Below, piece by piece: positions 27,373 through 34,072 of a DNA stretch of 64,000 nucleotides. The DNA is from Marinobacter nauticus (lineage in GTDB: Bacteria; Pseudomonadota; Gammaproteobacteria; Pseudomonadales; Oleiphilaceae). Location: contig NZ_RBJB01000007.1 of assembly GCF_003634635.1 (NCBI RefSeq), positions 39,027 through 103,026 of the forward strand, written 5' to 3'. A model generated the notes under the pieces. It was not told the DNA's origin. It did not search any database and saw nothing but the letters and a program-made list of their open reading frames with translations. Position numbers and translations under genes: made by a program. Position 1 is the stretch's first letter; each line of letters begins with the position of its first letter.

Positions 27373-27672
27373 TCAGTGCATCTGGTTGTTTTTGGCGCTG
27401 TCAGGTTTCTGTTCTATGGTTTGGCGCGCGAGTTTGGCCGCCTGGTCAGCGTCGAGTTCACCAGAGGCGATCCGCTCCAGCAACGTCGCCATGATCGCAA
27501 CGGACTGTCGATAATCGGCAAACTCGGCCTGAAACGCCTTGTCGATTGCCTGGTATACGGCCTGGATCTTGTCTTCCCGGGAACCACTGTCGGCGGCGGT
27601 GTCGTTGATGGCCTTCAGGCAGGCACGGGCGATGGCAATATAGCGTTCGGTGTTCGGATTGTTTTTCGGCAT
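27373..27672 (-). CDS. Unrecognised 99-residue helical protein
   Basis: A small soluble, probably all-helical protein: RYIAIARACLKAINDTAAD then KIQAVYQAIDKAFQAEFADY and ASGELDADQAAKLARQTI. No signal or membrane segment. It starts MPKNNPNTERY and ends 42 nt before the M16 peptidase start. I do not recognise the family; the uninterrupted frame and position support a real gene. Confidence 0.65.
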   Translation of the reverse strand: MPKNNPNTERYIAIARACLKAINDTAADSGSREDKIQAVYQAIDKAFQAEFADYRQSVAIMATLLERIASGELDADQAAKLARQTIEQKPDSAKNNQMH

Positions 27673-27876
27673 GGCAGTTTCTTTTAAACCTTGATGTCTG
27701 GCTCGGTTAGTGACGCCGGATGGCGCTGGAAGTTCCCGATTATGTCATTGGTAAGAACCTCTTGCATTGCCTGGTCGTAATTAAATGACCCAATGCGGTG
27801 GTCGCGGTTTCTTGTGCTAATCTCAATCACATTGTGTCGATAAACCGGACAGGGAGTGAGGTGGAGCTGGCTGCTT

Positions 27877-27925
27877 TTAGAGTAATGACTCTAACAAAAA
27901 CAATGGGTTACAGAGTAAAAACTCT
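27877..27925. promoter_or_regulatory. Two AGAGT-N4-ACTCT dyads, candidate operators
   Basis: TTAGAGT-AATG-ACTCTAA (27877-27894) has 7-bp perfect arms. AGAGT-AAAA-ACTCT (27912-27925) repeats the same core. Their centres are 33 bp apart, about three helical turns, which places both sites on one DNA face. This arrangement suggests a cooperative repressor or activator. The regulator is unknown. Confidence 0.5.
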
Positions 27926-27984
27926 AAAAAAGTTCGATACATGAGGGTTGCAATTAAGTAGAATTGCCGACCGATGGAATCAGC

Positions 27985-28000
27985 TACGACTTTAGTCGTA
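27985..28000. promoter_or_regulatory. 16-bp dyad TACGACT-TT-AGTCGTA
   Basis: Perfect 7-bp arms with a 2-nt centre, ending 49 nt before the reductase ATG. Could be a second operator or a leader hairpin. Its sequence differs from the AGAGT/ACTCT sites. Confidence 0.4.
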
Positions 28001-28048
28001 TCTGTGTCGGTTAAAGACAAAAAACACAACAGGCAGAATGGAGTACCT

Positions 28049-30034
28049 ATGAATTATTTCCTGACAGGCGGCACCGGTTTTATCGGTCGTTTTCTGGTTG
28101 AGAAACTCTTGGCGCGCGGCGGCACCGTGTATGTTCTGGTTCGCGAGCAGTCCCAGGACAAGCTGGAGCGGCTCCGGGAGCGCTGGGGTGCAGACGACAA
28201 GCAAGTGAAGGCTGTGATCGGCGACCTCACCAGCAAAAACCTTGGTATTGACGCGAAAACGCTGAAATCACTGAAAGGAAATATCGACCACGTATTCCAT
28301 CTTGCCGCGGTCTACGACATGGGCGCGGACGAAGAAGCCCAGGCCGCCACCAATATCGAAGGCACCAGGGCGGCTGTTCAGGCTGCAGAAGCCATGGGCG
28401 CCAAGCATTTCCATCACGTGTCATCCATCGCGGCAGCGGGTCTGTTCAAGGGTATCTTCCGGGAGGATATGTTCGAAGAAGCCGAGAAGCTTGACCATCC
28501 TTACCTGCGCACCAAACACGAATCCGAAAAAGTTGTGCGTGAAGAGTGCAAGGTTCCGTTCCGCATCTACCGCCCTGGCATGGTCATTGGCCATTCGGAA
28601 ACCGGCGAAATGGACAAGGTTGACGGGCCCTATTACTTCTTCAAGATGATTCAGAAGATCCGTCATGCGTTGCCCCAGTGGGTACCCACCATCGGTATTG
28701 AAGGTGGCCGGCTGAACATTGTGCCGGTGGATTTCGTGGTCGATGCACTGGATCACATTGCCCATCTGGAAGGCGAAGATGGCAACTGTTTCCATCTGGT
28801 GGACTCCGATCCGTATAAGGTGGGTGAGATCCTCAATATTTTCTGCGAGGCCGGCCATGCCCCCCGCATGGGTATGCGCATCGATTCCCGGATGTTCGGT
28901 TTTATTCCGCCGTTTATTCGCCAGAGCATCAAGAATCTGCCTCCGGTCAAGCGCATTACTGGTGCGCTTCTGGATGACATGGGCATTCCGCCCTCGGTGA
29001 TGTCCTTCATTAATTACCCGACCCGTTTTGATACCCGGGAGCTGGAGCGGGTTCTGAAGGGCACAGACATTGAGGTGCCGCGTCTGCCGTCCTATGCCCC
29101 GGTGATCTGGGACTACTGGGAGCGCAATCTGGACCCGGATCTGTTCAAGGACCGCACCCTCAAGGGCACGGTTGAAGGTAAGGTTTGCGTGGTCACCGGC
29201 GCAACTTCGGGTATTGGCCTGGCAACGGCAGAGAAACTGGCAGAGGCCGGTGCCATTCTGGTCATTGGTGCGCGCACCAAGGAAACTCTGGATGAAGTGG
29301 CGGCCAGTCTGGAGGCCAAGGGTGGCAACGTGCATGCGTACCAGTGCGACTTTTCGGACATGGACGACTGCGACCGCTTTGTGAAGACGGTGCTCGACAA
29401 TCACGGCCACGTGGATGTACTGGTGAATAACGCGGGTCGCTCCATCCGCCGCTCGCTGGCGTTGTCTTTTGACCGGTTCCACGATTTTGAGCGGACCATG
29501 CAGCTGAACTACTTTGGCTCCGTTCGGCTGATCATGGGCTTTGCGCCAGCCATGCTGGAGCGTCGCCGCGGGCACGTGGTGAATATTTCTTCCATCGGGG
29601 TACTTACCAACGCTCCGCGTTTCTCGGCCTATGTCGCCTCGAAATCCGCACTGGACGCGTTCAGCCGCTGTGCCGCTGCGGAATGGTCGGATCGCAACGT
29701 GACCTTCACCACCATCAACATGCCGTTGGTGAAAACGCCGATGATCGCGCCCACCAAGATCTACGATTCCGTGCCGACGCTGACACCGGATGAAGCCGCG
29801 CAGATGGTGGCGGATGCGATTGTGTACCGGCCCAAGCGCATTGCCACCCGTCTCGGCGTGTTCGCGCAGGTTCTGCATGCGCTGGCACCGAAGATGGGTG
29901 AGATCATTATGAACACTGGCTACCGGATGTTCCCGGATTCTCCAGCAGCCGCTGGCAGCAAGTCCGGCGAAAAGCCGAAAGTCTCTACCGAGCAGGTGGC
30001 CTTTGCGGCGATTATGCGGGGGATATACTGGTAA
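28049..30034 (+). CDS. Two-domain fatty acyl-CoA reductase (alcohol-forming, wax ester pathway)
   Basis: 661 residues. The start ATG 28049 has GGAG 5 nt upstream. The N-terminal half is an extended SDR (TGGTGFIG at 6-13; HVSSIAAAG; PYLRTKHESEK giving the YxxxK pair) that reduces acyl-CoA to aldehyde. The C-terminal half (from about 370) is a second SDR (CVVTGATSGIGLATAEKL; VNNAGRSIRR; YVASKSALDAFSR) that completes reduction to the alcohol. I recognise it as the Marinobacter enzyme described for strain VT8 (recalled as Maqu_2507), supplying fatty alcohols for wax esters. Monocistronic, with a terminator just after. Confidence 0.95.
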   Translation: MNYFLTGGTGFIGRFLVEKLLARGGTVYVLVREQSQDKLERLRERWGADDKQVKAVIGDLTSKNLGIDAKTLKSLKGNIDHVFHLAAVYDMGADEEAQAATNIEGTRAAVQAAEAMGAKHFHHVSSIAAAGLFKGIFREDMFEEAEKLDHPYLRTKHESEKVVREECKVPFRIYRPGMVIGHSETGEMDKVDGPYYFFKMIQKIRHALPQWVPTIGIEGGRLNIVPVDFVVDALDHIAHLEGEDGNCFHLVDSDPYKVGEILNIFCEAGHAPRMGMRIDSRMFGFIPPFIRQSIKNLPPVKRITGALLDDMGIPPSVMSFINYPTRFDTRELERVLKGTDIEVPRLPSYAPVIWDYWERNLDPDLFKDRTLKGTVEGKVCVVTGATSGIGLATAEKLAEAGAILVIGARTKETLDEVAASLEAKGGNVHAYQCDFSDMDDCDRFVKTVLDNHGHVDVLVNNAGRSIRRSLALSFDRFHDFERTMQLNYFGSVRLIMGFAPAMLERRRGHVVNISSIGVLTNAPRFSAYVASKSALDAFSRCAAAEWSDRNVTFTTINMPLVKTPMIAPTKIYDSVPTLTPDEAAQMVADAIVYRPKRIATRLGVFAQVLHALAPKMGEIIMNTGYRMFPDSPAAAGSKSGEKPKVSTEQVAFAAIMRGIYW

Positions 30035-30052
30035 TCGTCGTTTTAAACCAAG

Positions 30053-30079
30053 AAAAAAACCCGCCTCGGCGGGTTTTTT
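30053..30079. terminator. Bidirectional rho-independent terminator
   Basis: AAAAAA-CCCGC-CTCG-GCGGG-TTTTTT. The A-run and T-run flank a GC stem, so it can end both the plus-strand reductase (stop 30034) and the minus-strand rnt gene (stop 30098). Confidence 0.92.
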
Positions 30080-30097
30080 CGTTTCAGGTTGGAGATT

Positions 30098-30763
30098 TCA
30101 TTCCTGGGGTTCTTCGGCAATTTCGATTGGCGGCGGCGGAAACCCGCCCAGTTCACGCCAGCGATTGACGATGCCGCAGAACAGGTCTGCTGTCTTTTCC
30201 GCGTCGTAGGCGGCCGAGTGGGCTTCCTTGTTGCTGAAGGGAATGCCCGCCAGTTTACAGGCCTGGGCCAGCACGGTGTGGCCGTAGGCGAGGCCCGCCA
30301 GGGTAGCGGTATCAAACGTCGAGAATGGATGGAACGGGTTGCGTTTGATATCGGCCCGCAGCGCTGCCGCGAAAACGAAATTATGGTCAAACGTGGCATT
30401 GTGGCCCACCAGGACCGCGCGCTTGCAGTCGTGTTCTTTTACCGCCTTGCGGATGGGAGAAAAAATCTCGCTCAGGCCTTCCCGTTCCGGTACCGCCTCC
30501 CGCTCCGGATTCCAGGGATCGATACCGGTGAAATCCAGGGCCGACTGCTCCAGATTGGCGCCTTCGAACGGGTCGATCTGCTGCACGTGGGTTTCGCCCC
30601 GGCGCAGCCAGCCATCCTCATCCATGGTCAGCATTACGGCAGCGATTTCCAGCAGAGCATCACGTTCCGGGTTGAAGCCGGCGGTTTCCACGTCGACCAC
30701 CACCGGCAGAAAGCCGCGAAAGCGCTGGGACATGGGGTGGGGCTGTTTGTTTTCGTCTGACAC
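30098..30763 (-). CDS. rnt: Ribonuclease T
   Basis: 221 residues of the DEDD exonuclease family. Motif I is VVDVETAGF, motif II HNATFDHNF and motif III HSAAYDAEKTADLF. RNase T trims the 3' CCA end of tRNA and matures 5S and 23S rRNA. The N-terminal GFLPVVVDVETAGFNPERDA and length match the E. coli protein (215). It lies 37 nt downstream of pyrC on the same strand, as in pseudomonads. Confidence 0.96.
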   Translation of the reverse strand: MSDENKQPHPMSQRFRGFLPVVVDVETAGFNPERDALLEIAAVMLTMDEDGWLRRGETHVQQIDPFEGANLEQSALDFTGIDPWNPEREAVPEREGLSEIFSPIRKAVKEHDCKRAVLVGHNATFDHNFVFAAALRADIKRNPFHPFSTFDTATLAGLAYGHTVLAQACKLAGIPFSNKEAHSAAYDAEKTADLFCGIVNRWRELGGFPPPPIEIAEEPQE

Positions 30764-30800
30764 TCGAACTCCGATGTTCGTGGTAGTGAATGAATAGGGT

Positions 30801-31832
30801 TTACGCCATGCGCCAGTTAACGGTTTCGCCAGCCTTCAACGGAACAATTCCGCCGCCGGCCAGAGGCAGGTTCTCCGGCATGGTCCAGGGTTCCCGCACC
30901 AGCGTCACGGTGTCGGTGTTCCGGGGCAGGCCATAGAAATCGGCGCCGTTGAAGCTGGCAAAGGCTTCCAGCTTGTCTAGAATGCCCAGTTCCTCGAAGA
31001 TATCGGCATACAGGCCGATGGCGCCGTAGGCGGAGTAACAGCCAGCACAGCCGCAGGCGGCTTCCTTCTTGTCTTTCGCGTGTGGGGCAGAATCCGTGCC
31101 CAGGAAGAAGCGGGGATCGCCACTGGCCACCGCCTCTCTGAGTGCTTGCTGATGCTTGTTGCGCTTGAGGATGGGCAGGCAGTAAAGGTGTGGGCGAATA
31201 CCGCCGACCAGCATGTGATTGCGGTTATACATCAGATGCTGTGGTGTGAGAGTTGCTCCAAGGTTATTGCCCTGGTGGCTACGGACAAATTCGGCCGAAT
31301 CGGCCGTGGTGATATGCTCAAGAACCACCCGGAGCGACGGGAACGCTGCCAGCGTTGGTGCCAGAACCCGCTCCAGAAACACCTTTTCCCGATCGAAAAT
31401 ATCGATGTCGCTGTCGGTCACCTCGCCGTGTACCAGCAACAGCATGCCGCAATCCGCCATCGCCTCCAGCACCGGGTAGATATTGCGAATGTCCGTTACG
31501 CCGGAGGCAGAGTTGGTGGTGGCGCCAGCCGGGTACAGTTTCGCTGCCACTACGCCGGCGGCTTTGGCTTCACGAATGGTCCCGGCGGTGGTGCTCTCGG
31601 TCAGATACAGGGTCATCAGTGGCTGGAAGTCCGTTCCCCGGGCCGCGGCCAGAATGCGATCCCTGTACGCCATGGCTGCGCTGGCATCGGTTACCGGCGG
31701 TACCAGGTTAGGCATGATGATAGCGCGGCCGAAGCAGGCGGCGGTGGCGGGTACCACATCGTTCAGAATGTCGCCGTCGCGCACGTGCAGGTGCCAGTCG
31801 TCCGGGCGTGTGATGGTTATCTGTCGGGTCAT
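30801..31832 (-). CDS. pyrC: Dihydroorotase
   Basis: 343 residues, class II dihydroorotase. The metal motif HLHVRDG is at the N-terminus, followed by [11 protein letters not shown], the carbamylated lysine region [11 protein letters not shown] and [15 protein letters not shown]. The C-terminal [20 protein letters not shown] carries another ligand. It catalyses ring closure of carbamoyl aspartate in pyrimidine synthesis. It is divergent from motY and upstream of rnt. Confidence 0.97.
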   Translation of the reverse strand: MTRQITITRPDDWHLHVRDGDILNDVVPATAACFGRAIIMPNLVPPVTDASAAMAYRDRILAAARGTDFQPLMTLYLTESTTAGTIREAKAAGVVAAKLYPAGATTNSASGVTDIRNIYPVLEAMADCGMLLLVHGEVTDSDIDIFDREKVFLERVLAPTLAAFPSLRVVLEHITTADSAEFVRSHQGNNLGATLTPQHLMYNRNHMLVGGIRPHLYCLPILKRNKHQQALREAVASGDPRFFLGTDSAPHAKDKKEAACGCAGCYSAYGAIGLYADIFEELGILDKLEAFASFNGADFYGLPRNTDTVTLVREPWTMPENLPLAGGGIVPLKAGETVNWRMA

Positions 31833-31990
31833 GAGAAGGTATCCGAAAGCGAGCGCAAAATTTCGCGGATTATATCAGAAGCGAAAAGCAGATGTTTTTA
31901 ACCTGATCGTAAGTTATCCGGCTCAAGTTCCCGGTCGGGTCGCCGTTAACCGGTTAGTTCACTGGTTTAAAGGCTCCACGGGGCATTCCT

Positions 31991-32920
31991 ATGGTTTCAC
32001 CCAATTGGTTCTTCAGGCAGAGCAGATTGCTGAAATTGCTGGCTACGGCAGGGTTGATGTCATTGCCCTCTGCGCCTGTGCTGTCATCCAGTTATGGTGC
32101 CGGTATTGAAAACAGCCAGTGGTATCTCTCCGAGTCGGTCTTTGAGTGTTCCCTTGTCCATGAGGTTCCTGGCTTTGGCCGCGCCGTGCTCAGGCACCGG
32201 GCAGGGGAAGACCTGCGTTTCTATCTCGAATCGGATCTGAGTGTGATGCGCCCCGGCCAGGGCCAGTTAGTGGTTGAAGCGCCGCCCTGGCGGCCAGGAG
32301 TTCCACCGAGCCCCATTGGTGCTGTGCAGGTAACGGATAGTCCGCGCTCGGTGAACCTGGGGAATCGGGAAGCGGTGTTGATTGCCCAGGGGTTGTCCCG
32401 AGGTATGCAGCCGACAGTAACCCGAGCCGCGGTATACAGCGGCCAGCCCGTGCGGGTGCAGTTGTCGAATGTGAATTTTTCCGGCCCGTACGCCGGCTAT
32501 CGTGAATGCGTTGCCAGTCTGCTGCCGGTTAACTTCGACCAGGTTCGGCGCAGCCGGGTTCCGTTTGCCAGCGGGAGTGCCAGCCTGTCACAGGCAGACA
32601 TGAACCTGCTCGACAATATTGTGACCTACGTGATGGCCGACAGCACGGTAGAAAGAATCTTCGTGGACGGCCATTCCGACAGTATTGGTAGCCGGATTGA
32701 TAACCGCGCGCTGTCGGAGGAAAGAGCCAACGTGGTGGCCGAGTATCTCAAATCCAGGGGAATCGATGAGACTATGCTGACGGTCCGGGCCCACGGTGAT
32801 CAGTATCCGGTTTCCCGCCGGCCGGCTGATAACCGCCGCACCACCATTCGTTTGCAACGCCAGGGTGAGCGCCCGGAACTGCTGCAGGCTAACGGTATGG
32901 GGAGCGAGTTTTCGGGATAG
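31991..32920 (+). CDS. motY: Flagellar protein MotY (OmpA-like stator ring component)
   Basis: 309 residues. A hydrophobic N-terminal segment (RLLKLLATAGLMSLPSAPVL) acts as signal peptide. A MotY-specific N-domain (about 35-175; NSQWYLSESVFECSLVHEVP) precedes an OmpA-like peptidoglycan-binding domain (DGHSDSIGSRIDNRALSEER). MotY forms the T-ring that anchors sodium-type flagellar stators. Synteny rnt-pyrC-motY matches Pseudomonas aeruginosa and supports the name. The start is an ATG preceded by a weak GGGG. Confidence 0.9.
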   Translation: MVSPNWFFRQSRLLKLLATAGLMSLPSAPVLSSSYGAGIENSQWYLSESVFECSLVHEVPGFGRAVLRHRAGEDLRFYLESDLSVMRPGQGQLVVEAPPWRPGVPPSPIGAVQVTDSPRSVNLGNREAVLIAQGLSRGMQPTVTRAAVYSGQPVRVQLSNVNFSGPYAGYRECVASLLPVNFDQVRRSRVPFASGSASLSQADMNLLDNIVTYVMADSTVERIFVDGHSDSIGSRIDNRALSEERANVVAEYLKSRGIDETMLTVRAHGDQYPVSRRPADNRRTTIRLQRQGERPELLQANGMGSEFSG

Positions 32921-32942
32921 CCGGAACACGCCATCCCGAGTT

Positions 32943-33869
32943 TCAATATACTGCGTTCAGGACTTCCAGGTGCGCGGCCACACCCTCTGCCAGGGCTTTC
33001 AGGTGATACCCGCCTTCCAGCGTGGAGATGATGCGGTCGTTGGAGTGGTCATGGGCGACACTCACCAGCATTTCCGTTAACCATCGATAATCCTCGGTTT
33101 CCAGATTCAGCTCCGCCATGGGGTCCAGCCGATGCCCGTCAAAGCCTGCCGAGATCAACACCAGTTGCGGACGAAAATCCTGCAGTTTCTTGAGCCAGGC
33201 GGCTTCAACCGTCTTGCGGTACTCAGCCGCTGAACAGTCGGCTGCAATCGGCGCATTGACAATATTGTCGGCCTGCCGGTGCACGTGGGAATGCGGATAA
33301 AACGGATGCTGAAAGCTGGAACACATCAGTATGCGTTCATCACCACTGACAATATCTACCGTGCCGTTACCCTGATGCACATCGAAATCGACAATGGCCA
33401 CCCGCTCAAGGTGATGGAAGGTGAGCGCCCGCATCGCCGCCAGGGCGATATTGTTATAGAAACAGAACCCCATCGACTTGGCACGTTCGGCGTGGTGTCC
33501 CGGTGGCCGGGCGCAGACAAAAGCGTTGGTTACCTGGCTGCTCATCACCATATCGACAGCCTGCACATTGCCCCCCGCGGCCAGCTTCGCTGCTCTCAGG
33601 GTGTCCGGCATCATCGCGGTGTCCGGGTCGGTGAACACCCGGCCCCGGGTTGGCTGCATCAGGTCCAACTGGTGCAGATAGCTTTCCGGATGCACTGTCA
33701 GCAGTTGGTCCCGGGTGATTTCTTCCGGACGAACCCAGTCCAGTTCCTGTTGCAGGTTGGTATCCGCGAGGTAGGCGAGAATGCTTGAAAGACGCTCAGG
33801 GCTTTCCGGGTGCTCCGGGCCCATGTTGTGTTTCTTGCAGTCGTCGTGGGAAAAAAATGCCGTGGTCAT
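32943..33869 (-). CDS. Histone deacetylase-like (AcuC/HDAH family) deacetylase
   Basis: 308 residues of the arginase/deacetylase superfamily. The metal- and catalytic-site signature is VCARPPGHHAERAKSMGFCF with the tandem histidines, then AIVDFDVHQGNGT and LISAGFDGHRLDP with the zinc ligands. Bacterial members deacetylate lysines, polyamines or other acetylated small molecules. It is divergent from the Pat-type acetyltransferase gene, which suggests opposing activities, but its substrate is unknown. Confidence 0.93.
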   Translation of the reverse strand: MTTAFFSHDDCKKHNMGPEHPESPERLSSILAYLADTNLQQELDWVRPEEITRDQLLTVHPESYLHQLDLMQPTRGRVFTDPDTAMMPDTLRAAKLAAGGNVQAVDMVMSSQVTNAFVCARPPGHHAERAKSMGFCFYNNIALAAMRALTFHHLERVAIVDFDVHQGNGTVDIVSGDERILMCSSFQHPFYPHSHVHRQADNIVNAPIAADCSAAEYRKTVEAAWLKKLQDFRPQLVLISAGFDGHRLDPMAELNLETEDYRWLTEMLVSVAHDHSNDRIISTLEGGYHLKALAEGVAAHLEVLNAVY

Positions 33870-33910
33870 GGGTAATGCCTGAACCTGAATATGCTTATTA
33901 TCGCATTCAT

Positions 33911-33925
33911 GTTATCAGGGATAAC
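33911..33925. promoter_or_regulatory. Dyad GTTATC-AGG-GATAAC between divergent deacetylase and acetyltransferase genes
   Basis: Perfect 6-bp arms around AGG, 42 nt upstream of the deacetylase ATG and about 150 nt upstream of the acetyltransferase start. The central location makes it a candidate site for shared control. A further TTATC-type half-site lies near 33990-34012. Confidence 0.35.
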
Positions 33926-34072
33926 CGAAGCCTGTCGTATTTCTTTGGTCTAATAACTCGTTAGTCGATTTACATCATGAAATCGCCACCTAAGATAAGG
34001 TATACACTGATAAGCAAGCCGTTTTATTGAAGTTTGTACATTCCTGTCGCGCACACCACTGGGAGAGCCGCG

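Larger units (their letters stand above)
27673..28048. other. Palindrome-rich divergent control region upstream of fatty acyl-CoA reductase
   Basis: 376 nt without a convincing gene, between the divergent 27373-27672 gene and the reductase. It becomes AT-rich after about 27870 and holds three perfect or near-perfect dyads (27877-27894, 27912-27925, 27985-28000), annotated separately. A TAGAAT at 27959-27964 could be a -10 element but has no convincing -35. An open frame from 27974 in phase with the reductase has no ribosome site and is not taken as the start. Confidence 0.6.

Noticed and set aside
27974..28048. N-terminal extension of the acyl-CoA reductase frame
   Set aside because: In-frame but lacks a ribosome site, and the dyad 27985-28000 lies inside; ATG 28049 has GGAG at 5 nt and matches the known protein N-terminus.
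28421..29878. 485-codon minus-strand frame opposite the acyl-CoA reductase
   Set aside because: Antisense to a firmly identified gene and without a ribosome site.
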